From contig OW203769.1 of the NCBI GenBank assembly GCA_934045905.1, forward strand, positions 15,779,705 to 15,843,704: DNA of 64,000 bases, given 5' to 3'. This stretch comes from Leuctra nigra. Taxonomy: Eukaryota > Arthropoda > Insecta > Plecoptera > Leuctridae. The notes under the pieces were generated by a model, which saw only the letters and a program-made list of their open reading frames with translations, was not told the DNA's origin and did no database searches. The translations under genes were made by a program, and so were the position numbers. This document shows positions 11,461 to 23,237 of this stretch, in pieces (the stretch's first letter is position 1; each line of letters begins with the position of its first letter).

Positions 11461-13304
11461 ATTGCAGTTTCCTATTTTAATTACTCTCATCTTTGCTCTA
11501 TTACGAGTTTTCTAGAACACTTTTATTCATCCTGAAATCACTCTCATGGTCATAATTAGACACATTTTACAAGCTGGTGCGTCGTTAATATAAAATCTGC
11601 CTCGGGACAAATCTCTCAACTGGATTCACAGCTCAGCATTTATGTCAAACAAATCGCGTGTCCAGGAGGTATGGGGGGTGGGGGGTGGGGGGGTGACATT
11701 CGACGCGACGTTTGAACGAGTTTTAATTGGGAAAAATAATTTGTACGACCACTCTGTGAATGGGTCGTGTTTTTTAAAGCGGTGTTTAATGACGCCCTGC
11801 TGGGGGCTGTGACGTCAGAGCAGTGACGTAGAAGCGATTGAAAAGGGAATTAATATTCATTCATTGAGGTCCCAGATGGGTTTCGAACCAGGCCCTAGGA
11901 GTTCTGTTCAGCTATTTCCTCCTTCTGCTAGCCAATTCATTATTGAGGTGTTCTTAAATACAGTTACATTTTTCCAAAGTTACTTCGGAGAATCTAACAA
12001 TCTCTAGAAATATAAGTTGTAAAATGATATAATATTGATATTAACATCAGAAGATATTATTTTAAAATTGTATTTTTGTAGGACCTACACCTGCCACCAT
12101 TTGTAAAAAAATGCATTCTTGGAAAAAAATAGGAAACCTGAAGAAACTAGAAGTATTTTAAACAATCCACATATTTTCAACAAAATTTACCTCTTCAGGG
12201 ATGAAATTCGATCATTGCTAAAACTTAAAAAATCTGTATTGCGCTTTGAATGTGTGCAGAATTTCCTCAGTTCAGAGCTTTTTGTAGAGTTTTAGAGCTT
12301 TGTATCTAATTATACACACTTTTGATTTCAAAGCTCCTGACATCTCTGCCTTCAACCTTCATCCCAGACATCGCCACTCCATAAAATCACTCCGCATCCC
12401 CATTAGCCTCGCTGCACATCCGTGCGTCGTTAACCCTTATTAAAACCAGCTCATGACTCATGCGTAGACCCAGATCCAGCGCCACGGGAGGTCTCATCAA
12501 AACCTAAATCAAACTCCGCGCGATTGTTACACTTCTACATTTCCCCGTCACTTGGGTGTATTTACCGCTTCCTCAGGCAATAAATTACCGACGCCTGAAC
12601 CCGGCCAATTAGTAGCGCAGAGAGCAGAAAAAACGCCTCTTCAAATCAAAAGAATTCACAGGAAAGACAAATATTTCTTCAGCTAATTAAAATATCTCTT
12701 AACGGTTCTATAAATAATCTTCCCCTCTTGCCGCGAAAGGGTGTTTTGATGGAATGTACACTCGACAAAAGATAAAATGGTACTTGAATCATCGGATGGT
12801 CTGAAAGTACTTCCACCAAAAGTCCTTGTTAATAGAAATTCTTCAAGTTTTCTTGAAATACACCTCAAACAGTAACAAATGCAAATACGGAAACAAAAAT
12901 ATGTGTTACGGGATTATTTTAAGAGATATCTTGAAAAATAATCTTGAAATTTCCCATAAGGTAACATTGGCGGATGTGAAAACTTAACTTATATCATCTG
13001 CAGTAATTGAAATATTAAATACACATGATCAATTTTGAGTTTATTTTAAAGCTCGTATTGTTCTGATAATTTTAACCATTTTCAAATGTTGTGTTACGGG
13101 ATTAAATAAAGAGATAATCTGTAAAAACAGTCTGATTTCGCCTGTTTCTATTAGAAACAGCTGAAAATCAAGTTGAGTACTTATTTCGTACTGCATGAAT
13201 GTTTTAAAATAATAGCAATTTCTTGATAAAATAACATATTTCTATACAGAAATAGTATCTGTCTAATATTTATTTAATTGATTTGTAAATCATACATCAA
13301 GTCA
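11461..13304. other. Non-coding, with a possible SINE remnant
   Basis: A GGTTCGAAACCC-like pol III B-box on the minus strand at about 11887-11899 could belong to a tRNA-derived SINE remnant (about 11870-11945). The A-box is weak. A G-rich stretch with GGGGTGGGG words lies near 11670-11692. No gene recognised. Confidence 0.35.
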
Positions 13305-13453
13305 CTGACTTGAATTACGTGGAATTACTACTCGTCATCTACCTCTAGTAAGTGAGCACTCATTGGTAGTAATACGGATTGATTGTCAAAGAACATCACT
13401 ACAACTCATTCAAATTTATTCGCATACCGTTTTATGTTTCGCCGAGTGTACAT
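13305..13453. mobile_element. Half copy of the TACACTTGGCC MITE
   Basis: The right terminus ATACCGTTTTATGTTTCGCCGAGTGTAC resembles the right ends at 15540-15560 and 54255-54287. The matching left terminus is not evident, so the copy looks truncated or strongly diverged. Confidence 0.45.
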
Positions 13454-15341
13454 TTGCAAGGCAGATTCGTGACAAATGCTTTTTAGAGTTCGCGCGTTGT
13501 ATTTGCTTTGCTGTCAGATTGCATGGTTATTCATAGATTCTGTGTACAGTCGGAGTTGAAAGTAAGTTACTGGGATCGTTTGTTGTGATTGTGATAAATA
13601 AACAAAGTGAATTGCACTGATACCTCTCTCGGAGTTTTTACGAATACAGTTGGAATTATTCAGTGGGGCCTGCTTTGGGTTGAACAAAAAGAGACGTGAA
13701 ATTAAAGGGGGAGCAAACCAGGAATAATGTGTGCTTTTTCTGTGAATACTTATTTTTAACCACCACTGTTTCTCATTTTATTAATTGCTATAAAAATGTT
13801 GGGAGATTCGCTAGCATCTTTCACTGCCTTTTCTGTTTATATTCTTAGACTGTTTACACGTGCTTGAGAATGGAATGCAATGCTAATCTTATGGGAATAC
13901 AATTCACGACTCGCCTCTGGCTTGAACGTAAACACGCTGGATATGTGAACACTGTATGAATCTCAGTGATGTCGAAACTTTTGTATCTGGTCACTGTGCC
14001 AAGTTTTGTTAGAGTGTATAATGATTTTCATTACCAATTCATACCATATAATATAAGGCCAACGATATTTTTGTTAACCGGAGAGAGTTTTATTTTTATT
14101 TTTGTTTGTAGGTTTTTGTAGATATTGTTTTCTTGATTTTCAGCATCCTTTTTATAATAAAATACAAATATTTGAACCGAAATACTGGTATTGTCAAGTA
14201 TAAAATAAAATAAAAAGAGTCCCCAATATTTATAAGTCATATACTTTTTATAAGTTTTAGAGTTGAACAGAGCGTTAACAGTGTTGTGACTGGCTATATT
14301 AGCAGCGTAAAGTAAAGTTTAATTTGTATGTATATAATCACTTAAAAAAAAAAAATGACTAGAGATTTTCCAAAACGTTACAAAAAGTCAAATATATGCT
14401 GAGAATGCGGTTGACAGATTGCGCATGCTCAGTAGAGACAGATGTTAGAAAGCAGGGAAGTGATGTGCGAAGGAATTTCTTCTGCTCGGAGTCTGTAGAG
14501 TGTTTGATGATTCTGTTGTCAAGTAGTGAAATGAATTTGTCAATATGTCGGTGTTTGTCTGGCTGTTGAATCTTTGATTGATGCGGCAATACTCTTCCAA
14601 ATACAAGCTGCAGTTGGAAAAGAGGCCCAAGGAGCCTTACCCCTTACAGTCACCCATGTAAGGGGCACTAAGAATAATTGTAGTACACTGAAAACATGTC
14701 AAATATGACAACATTTTCACATATCATATTTTTTTTAAAACTTATAAATGTCCACACGGGATAAGGGGCCCCCGAGATTCCCCTACTGGGCCCCTTTGTA
14801 CGTCATCATCATTTCTAAAAACTGTCATAAATTAACTTACACATTATTTTCAATTCTTGGAACAAGAAACACATTTAAATGCTCATACAGTCAAGTATTA
14901 TAGAGTTTAAACACGAATTTTAAATGCAAGTAGTAGTAATCTTTCCTTCCCACATAAAGAGTCTGTACTCCAATTAAAATGATGACATCTACATTTGATT
15001 TTAATGAAGACTAGCGAGCAATTTGAATAACCACCAGCATCAATTAGGCAACATCTCAACCCCTTCCTACCGGCCAATGAGACCACGGGCTGTGACGTCA
15101 TCATTACCCGCATGGCCTTCTGATTGGCTGATTCGTCTCGCCCTGTTGCCACCCATTGTGCTCGACTTTTTACTGATGATTGTTTGATTGGAAGTAATGA
15201 TCAGTTGTTAATTGACACATCGTGTTTGTTATGTGAGGGTTGGTATCAATCAACTATCATGCTATAGGGTGGGTCTGACTCTTACATTTCCATATCAGAA
15301 GCCAGAAGTGGAGTAATCCAAAGCTTTAGCAGATTTGGAAT
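13454..15341. other. Non-coding
   Basis: AT-rich. No gene, RNA or convincing element recognised. A poly-A run occurs near 14344-14354. Confidence 0.4.
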
Positions 15342-15560
15342 TGTACACTTGGCCAAACAAAACTTGAACGTTCAATAAATCTGATAGGCTGATAAATGTA
15401 AGATCGCACCATCAGAAGTCAGTCTAAGCGATCTCATTGTCTCACTCTAGTAGGTGACATCATATTTCAATGATAATAACAAGCTTTGATTGGTTATGGG
15501 ACATGACCAGCAGTCATTCAAATTTGGTCAACCTTCAAGTTTTGTTTGGCCGAGTGTACC
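15342..15560. mobile_element. MITE with GTACACTTGGCCAAAC termini, copy 2
   Basis: The ends GTACACTTGGCCAAACAAAA and TTTTGTTTGGCCGAGTGTAC are near-perfect inverted repeats, extended by ACTTGAA/TTCAAGT. Same family as 4564-4773, 42630-42846 and 54083-54287. Confidence 0.85.
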
Positions 15561-18500
15561 TTGTACTACACTCTGTTACATGCACAGAGTATTTTAGCGT
15601 AAAAATCCCATCATAATTATTAATCCGAAAATGACAATTTTTAAGATGATTTAAAAAAAATAGTATCTGACCCCTATTCTTTAAAAAAGTGAGAGTGTTA
15701 GTGTGAAAATTATTGTGAGAAAATCGGTATCAGCCAATAGAATCTAAGCCTGCTGGATTCCTATTGGCTTATAACAATTTTCTTAATGTTTTTTCTTTTT
15801 CTCACTCTTACTTTTTCCTGGACCTCTTGTGATAATTGTCTTATATTTTTAAATTCATTTTTTTTTCATAGACTGATTCTTGCTTCTTGTTGTTTTAAGA
15901 CTTTGTAAGTTCATTACCCTTTGCCCTGTATGAGTCAAATGTCACCCCTTTCCCTGAATCAATTTATCTAATCATAATATATGATTTTGTTCAATCCAAA
16001 CTACATTCCACAAGTATTGATAAAAACACGTCGTACAACGTACAACATTCCACGTCACCAATATTAAAACCGCGTCTCGTCTTTTAAAATGAAAACCCAC
16101 ACCGCTCATTTTCTTAACGAATCTTTTCCTCGACGCTAAAAGAAAACATAAATTATCCAAACTTAGCAAGGAGAATAGTTAAAGCAGGGAGTTTAATAGC
16201 CCCCCTCCTCCCCTGCTAGTGGTGGGGAGGGGGGCTATGTTATCACGTGGCCATAAAACTCCCCCCCCCCCCCCCCCTCATTCAACGAGGGCGCTACAGT
16301 TTTATGGCAACTGTTCTAATTAGGGGTGGTTTTTTATAAACAAGAGTTATTTACACGAGTTTGGAGCGCCACTTTGCTATGTACACGATACAGGATGTGA
16401 AGACAGCCGTTTTATATTTGACGATAAAGGCTCTTTAGGGGGGCTATATTTAAATAACGGATTGAGCACTTCGTCATTTTATTAATATAGCATTAAGTGA
16501 TGTGTAAATATTCGGGCAGATCGACTTGATATTGAAAATTAAGTCAGTCTATCACTAGAAATTAAACTCTTACTTTCATGTTAGAAAATAGTGTGTAGTT
16601 TTCAACATTTTCGAAGAAACAAACTAAATAATGAGCGGATAATATTGATGCGAAATTTCACTTTCTTCCTAAACTTTCATCCCATCCTTGAACGAACCGT
16701 TAAAACTAGGAGCGAGTCTTCTCAAACTTTGTCTATAAGTATAAAGACTTAGTTAGCATATTTTGCTCTATACACCACAAGAAAAGGCACAAAAGTCTCT
16801 CTTTTATATTGGCGATGTATTCTCTTTTACAGGTAGTTGCCATAAATCAGAAAAATATGATTGGTCAAAGTTTAAAGCTCTAAAAAAATAATAAATTTCC
16901 CAGAAATCTACTGCTTTTGTGTATTGTACCTATGACGGGGTACAGCAGAATGTCAACAAACACTTTTCTTTTCATCAATTTGTTTCGGCTTTCCGACAAA
17001 ACCCTCTACAATATTCCAATACTCGTCCGGATATTACAACTTCGCTCTACTCTCTGAACTTTCCTCCATCTATTCACCAATTCCTCATTGTTCTGCTACT
17101 CCACTTCCTCCTCTGTGTGTGCTCTGCTAACTAACTACCCCCGCCATCTTAGATAGTCACCGCCATCTTGAGTGGGTCAACAAGCCGCCGGCTGTAGGGG
17201 CAAGATTAAAGGCGGCGGTGTGTGTCATGGCAACATAACCTCACATCTCTTGCTAGTTGCATTTTAATAATGCAGGCCGTGGTGTTTGCATTGCGACTAT
17301 GTGCTACCGAACGACGTTGTAAATTGAGAAAGATTATTTTCAGAGCTTAGTGAATAAGAACGTGTAGAGATTTTGACATTGTTCCTAACAAGAAAATAAT
17401 TTATACTGTGCTGCCTGTAGTATATTATTACCAGGATAATGGAATATACACGAAAAGGCGTTATACCGAGGAAGTTAGGTACCTTATATGCGTTTAAAGG
17501 CATATTTCCAATGCTCTGTTAAATTTAAACAGTTGATTAGGACTCGATGTCATGGAAACAACTAAATTGTTACAACTTAAACGTATTTTGACAGAGATTT
17601 CGTCTAGTTTGACTGTGAATTGAATACATATATATTTTTTTAATAAATCTGTGTAGATCAACATTTCAAAATTTTAAATTTAAATTTCCATAAATGAGGC
17701 ATTTTGAACCCAAAAACCTATTTCATCAATTCGCACAAATTTCAAGGACGAAGGTTTCACATCACAAAACTGTTGTGATGTCAAACTGTAATATAAAATA
17801 AAAGTAGCTTCATTTTCGCATAAAGTTATTTGAGCTTCACAATTCCCATCATCAAAGCATTCACCTCCCAACACACACTGGAAGCGTAACCTATGCATTA
17901 AACATACTCATACAAAACCTATATCAACTCGCTAAGCTATTTCCGTTCGAAAAAGCCCTTGCACAAAGATTATTAAATCCGGGATGGTTTCGGCGGTGGG
18001 CGGTGGGGGGGGGGGGGGGGGGGAGGGGGGAGTTGCCAAAAATAGAGTAGCTTTTAGCCCTCTTTATTACAACCCCAAATCCTGCGGTCACAGCGCAAAG
18101 CCAACGGAAAACACACAATTTTGAATTAAATCCAAAATGTAATATTTTTTTAATCCCTTTAAATGTGCTTTGTTGCCGCTAGGGTTGGGGTGTAATAAAG
18201 GGACGATGGTTTTTTTGATATATTGGACAGTTTTGTTAATAAAAATAGGTGTATTATTCGCTTTGCATGGGTATGAATGTAGGAAATGAGTGTGTTTTAT
18301 GCTGGTGGGAATATTGGTTACGGCGTTAGTTTTATGACTGTCATGACAACGGGTTTATGACTATAGGAAACTTTGATAATAATTATTATGACCTGTAATA
18401 ATAGTAATGGGGGAGGGGGGGAAATCTAAAGCTGATGGCTCAAAGTAGAAGTTGAGAGTGTTCTCTGCCAAATTAGAGTTTAGATTTATGCGAGATGAAC

Positions 18501-19143
18501 CATCAATAATCGATTTGTTTCAATAATCATGAACAGTTTATATTGACTATAGTTTGGCAAGCGTTTAGGTAACTATATTCAAACATCGCACGACACTATT
18601 TTGCTCTAAGTACATTGCAACTTGCACAAATATAGCTATTCTACAATGTATAAAGAAAAATAGCATGTGCATTTGCCATTTTGTGTCCCGAATGTTGGAA
18701 AAATTCAGCTGTGCAAAAACAAAAATGGTTCAATTTTAAATTTAAAAATATTACTTTTTCACAACAGATTTTTTAAAGATATTTTTCTTTATCATTCAGG
18801 CTACATAGTATTTTTCCATTTTTTGTCACATCCATTAAAAAGGTAATGCGAAATAATATATTTCCCCCCCGAACCAGGTTATGAAACCGAATTGTAATTT
18901 TCTGTTTCTGGTTTTTCCATCAGCATAAATCCCACCATGAGAGGGAGAGAGAGGGACATATCTCAGCGCCTCGAGAGTGAGTGAGACACAATGTGTTCGC
19001 GGAGTGTGTAACTCCTCCCCCCCCCCCCCACACTTCCTTGCTCTATGTGCCGTCATTCATTCGCATCTCACGTGTGCACATCTTCAGCCGATGAGCTTTA
19101 CTTGAAAGTGTATAGACCTTGGAATGAGACAAATGCAGGAGAA
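15561..19143. other. Non-coding with several poly-C/G tracts
   Basis: Poly-C at about 16261-16277 is preceded by a C/G-rich palindromic patch at 16201-16235. There is a 19-bp poly-G at 18005-18023 and a poly-C at about 19017-19029. The short open frames have no recognisable domain. A GAGGGAGAGAGAGGGA patch lies near 18941. Confidence 0.4.
18005..18023. repeat. Poly-G tract (19 bp)
   Basis: Nineteen uninterrupted G, followed by A and a further G run. Confidence 0.95.
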
Positions 19144-19313
19144 ATATTATCTAGTTAGCTCTGCTGTTCAAGAATTTTCATATGCAGTACCGTGATCCAA
19201 GTATCTATTATGGTTATGATCCATTGTTGAAAAACCATAATAGATACTTGGATCACGGTACTGCATATGAAATTTTTTGAAAAGCAGAGCTAACTAGATA
19301 ATTTATGATGTTG
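19144..19313. mobile_element. Fold-back element, AGCAGAGCTAACTAG family
   Basis: The arms pair over about 70 bp each, for example CTAGTTAGCTCTGCT with AGCAGAGCTAACTAG, and CATATGCAGTACCGTGATCC with its complement. The loop near 19225 is short. A related copy follows at 19335-19478 and a diverged one lies at 62741-62931. Confidence 0.85.
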
Positions 19314-19334
19314 TCTATTGACAAAATAAAAAAT

Positions 19335-19478
19335 CAGGCTCTGCTTTAAAAAAATCACATGCAGTACTATGATCCTAATATCTATTTATGTTATTATCCA
19401 TCGTCGAAAAACGTAAACAGACATAGGATCACGGTACTGCTTTGATTTTTTTCTAAAGCAGAGCTTTAGATAATTTTT
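19335..19478. mobile_element. Second fold-back of the same family, in tandem
   Basis: The arms GGCTCTGCTTTAAA and TCTAAAGCAGAGCT pair, as do GTACTATGATCCTA and TAGGATCACGGTAC. It has the same CATGCAGTAC landmark as the neighbouring 19144-19313 copy and is more diverged. Confidence 0.75.
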
Positions 19479-19496
19479 TAATTTTGTCAATTCATA

Positions 19497-19795
19497 GCTT
19501 GCACGAACTTCTTTTGTTTTGTATCAGCAATGCAAAATTATTGAATTTTCCACCTGAGAACAAGCCATTTTGTTGGCATGTTGACGGGTCAGATAACTTG
19601 ATTGAGGTAAATCGTTGTATTTTTGTAATATGAGTGATCCTCTTCGTACTAAAGATATCTCCGGAGCCTATACAATTTCCCAGATACCCATTAACTATAA
19701 AATATCGTCAAAAAAGCAGAGAATCACAGCTATTCTGCGTGACATCAAGATGGTGGCAGGCAACAATGAGATGACATCACGTGCAAACTATGAAT
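19497..19795 (+). repeat. Dispersed repeat C, copy 2
   Basis: Close copy of 6487-6800. An open frame from 19615 that runs into fold-back family B is a by-product of the repeat and not a gene. Confidence 0.8.
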
Positions 19796-19873
19796 TCTAT
19801 GACTTGAGTTTGAGATTGAAAATGTATGTTTCTCGTCAGATTGTGTTAATTATTAATTGTGTTGATAATTACA

Positions 19874-20235
19874 ATTTAAGACGGCTGGTTAGTGAGTTTG
19901 ACCTTGATGAGTTTTTTAATCGATTTTTATCAATATCTTTTACCAATGTAATTGTTAACAAAATAGGACTTTGTACGAGTATTCAGAACAGTTCAATGAA
20001 AATAATTTCATAGTTTGGAATAAATTATTAGTTTTATTTTGTCCAACAGGTGTTTAGTGCCATAATTTTACTAATTTGGACAAAATAAAACTAATAACTT
20101 ATTCCAAACTATGAATATATTTCATTGAACTGCTCTGAATAAGCGTACAAAGCCCTATTTTGTTAACAATTACATTGGTAAAAGATATTGATAAAAATCG
20201 ATTAAAAAACTCTTCAAGGCCACGCTCACTAACAT
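19874..20235. mobile_element. Fold-back element, family B copy 2
   Basis: The arms TTAAGACGGCTGG...GTGAGTTTGACCTTGATG and CTTCAAGGCCACGCTCAC pair over about 170 bp. The inner TTACCAATGTAATTGTTAAC and its complement near 20158-20180 match the 4053-4455 copy. The loop is near 20052-20082. Confidence 0.8.
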
Positions 20236-20289
20236 TTTATAATCCTTCCCAATTTTATCAAAATAATGTTCGTATTATTTTCACTCCTT

Positions 20290-20645
20290 CATGAAGGTCT
20301 ATATTCCCCAAGACATCCGTCATCCGTCTAAACATACGTTCAAGACACTCCGTTTGAAATCTCACCCACTGATTGTAAACTTCTCCACGTCTGGCGCTGA
20401 TTTCCATTTCATTATGTTGAAACCGAGCGTCGGTTTTTTCCGCCGTGTCAAAGCGACTGAACGGAAGTCGATCACCTCGAGCCAGCTTTGTAAGACTTCT
20501 TTCTTCCGCGCGGGTGAAAAACCGACGCCGATGTTTAAGCGTCTTTTGTTGTCGACGCGAAAAGTTCACTTGAGTCTGTGGAATGGAATAATGTGGCGTC
20601 GACACGCGACGTTGAGGAGTGAGTTGTTACCTCGAGGATAACGAA
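20290..20645. other. GC-rich patch with overlapping open frames
   Basis: Two open frames of about 115 codons lie on opposite strands here. Neither shows a recognised domain. CpG density is high and the region looks more like a conserved or regulatory patch, or an old element, than a gene. Confidence 0.25.
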
Positions 20646-23115
20646 CACTTGGATTGTGTTTAACGCGGTTTAAATCACGGGGTTGAATATACGATGGATC
20701 GGGGGCCCGTTAGGGGGACGCTTTGCCCCCATGTTGAACAGATATTCGCTCTGTCTTTAATTTTTTTTTAACATTATCGCACACTTCAACTTTGCAAATT
20801 ATAGATTGGTTAATTTTTCACTAGGCCCATTTTGAAGGTAATTTAAGCAATAATTGGGCCTTACCCCCTCCCCCCCCCCCCCCAGACATCCTGTATATCC
20901 AATACTTAGATCATATTCTGGATACTCCACTCTCATTAAATTTCGGTCACATTATCTACATTTATTTTTTGAAAATTTTCTGAAAATCTGAAATTTTATA
21001 TTTTTGGGATTGATCCCAACCCCCGCACCATCCAAAAGAGCAATGTAATTCAGAGCATTTATTGATTCGATAAATATTTTGGTAGGTGATAGACAGCTTA
21101 CGAAAATGCAATTTCCAACATATAAAATATGTCGCCCATACCTGAACCTTTATTCTATAAAGTAGGTAATTTCGATCAAAAATGATTTCGTCTTCGTTAC
21201 AGAATAGAGGACCTAAACCTACGGGAAATAAAATAAAAAATAAATCAATGTTCAAAACGTTTTTTTATTTGAAATACCTTTTGAGGTCCCTAAATTTGTT
21301 TCAACCGCCTTGAAAGTGCTAAAGTTCAGAAAGAAAACTGCTTCTTTCCAACGCCTTCCACGTGCCGCAGTGCCATTATAATCAAACATAACAAAACGCC
21401 AATTAACCGAAATCATTCCTCGAGAAAACTTTCGCGCGAATTCCGTACTAATTTTTCCACCGTCGTCTCTCCGTCTGCGGGTAAACGAAAGCAAACTTCA
21501 GAGCCCAGTTTCCTGCCCGACGAAGAATGAAAAATATCGCATTTCGCGCACCACAGAAACTTTCCTCTAGCATCAAGCCATAGCATAAAGTAAATATTAA
21601 TTATAAAAAGTTTGCAATTTTCTCTTCCGTGGAGACGTAAATAATTCAAAGACTAGTTAAATAAGAGGAAATTGTTAATTATTTCAAAATAAAGTTCGGT
21701 TTTGAAACCGCCCTCGAGTCCTCTTCGCGAAGACGCGGTTTTAGTTTCTGCGACTCGAATGAAAAGCCGACTCGTTTCCACCTTCGGGAAAGTTGACAAA
21801 GTAGTTTGCAAAAGTTTCTTCCCACAATACACTTCTCGACTTCGAGTTAGCAGACGAAGAAGTTGATCAACGCTTTGTCGAGGATAATAATGAGTGGATA
21901 TTTACTAGCAGTGGGTTGAACAATGATCCTGAATCAGGACATCAGGGGGAAATGATTCGCAGAGAAGGAGCTTCAAGGGAACTTATTGTGCGATTCCAGT
22001 ACTCGGATCTGTTGATATAAAAAGGAAATGCAGCAATTATATTAATTAGATTTATGAAGCCAAACTTTTAATGAATACATTACATAAATATACCTAACTT
22101 GTATATATTTTTTATACATTCGAGACTAAATTGTCATTTATACAATCATACAGTTAATATTTTTGGAAGTTTGATAATTAAATTTCCTGAAGATGATTTC
22201 ATAAGAGAAATCGAAACTTTCGATATAAATAATGATTTAAAAACATGACGAATGTCCCAATAATATTAAAAACCTATGCCGCTTTCGAGCAGAAATTCTT
22301 TAATTAAGGCTGTTTTCCTTTTTCAATTTTATTGATTTCACTTAGTTGCCCTGTTCTATTTTCATTTCCGTACGCCATTTTAATGCCTTAATTAAGAAAT
22401 AAAAGTAGGTCGTATTTATCTGATTTTATGTAATTTGGATACAACAAATAATGGCCATAAATTACGAATATTATTGTTTTGCTCTCGAGTTTTGATTCCA
22501 ACATTATTCAGACTTTAGATCAGAGAAAGGGTTTCGCAATTCCTGAATAACTCTTTCCTGTCCCCAAGTTTACTCTCAAGTTTAGCGAACTTCCCACAGT
22601 GACACGATTTAACCCCGCGATCCTCAATTAGCCCCAAGTATATATCTGCATGTACCGGGTAAAAACATGTTTCTTTAAACATAATCTCCCCGGACATTTT
22701 ATCATTCCAGCCTCGTCGTCGCTAAAAACTGCCGACACGTGTTAACATATGCCGCTAGAGAGGGGGGGGGGGCAATTTATCATCTTAATACAACTCCTCT
22801 GCGCCAGCCCCCCCCCCCCCCCCCCCCTTCACTGATCCGGGCATCAGTCAGGCCTATCGGGGGGGCGAGTTTCAAAAAATACCCCCTTCTTCATATTAGA
22901 ATGTTATCGGGAGTTTTGCATGTAGCAGGAAATGTCACGTTTTTTTCTACAACTTTGAGGTGATATTTGGGTGATTAATGGAGGTGAATGCAGACTTCCT
23001 CTGGGGTAAGGGCGGGCGGGGGGTGACCAGTGTAGAGAGTTTTATATGATGTTATACTTTATTCAATCTTAAATTTGTGACTTGTTATATTACTGGTGTC
23101 CCTATAATTAACACG
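20646..23115. other. Non-coding with poly-C/G tracts
   Basis: Poly-C at about 20867-20883, G-run at about 22760-22770 and a 20-bp poly-C at 22808-22827. A CpG-rich patch at 21310-21880 has open frames but no recognised domain. No gene recognised. Confidence 0.35.
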
Positions 23116-23237
23116 CTAAATTTGATTGAGTGAAAATCGCTAAAAATGAGTTAAATCCTCTCAAAAAATGAACAATTTTGTAACATTTTTGAGTGGATTT
23201 AACTCATTTTTAGCGATTTTCACTCAATCAAATTTAG
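23116..23237. mobile_element. Palindromic fold-back, 122 bp
   Basis: The left arm starts CTAAATTTGATTGAGTGAAA and the right arm ends with its exact complement, giving near-perfect pairing over about 45 bp on each side of a 30-bp loop. No coding content. Confidence 0.85.

Noticed and set aside
19615..20013. 132-codon open frame on the plus strand
   Set aside because: It spans dispersed repeat C and one arm of fold-back family B, and has no recognised domain.
20258..20605. 115-codon minus-strand open frame
   Set aside because: Equal open frame on the other strand, GC-rich DNA and no recognised domain.
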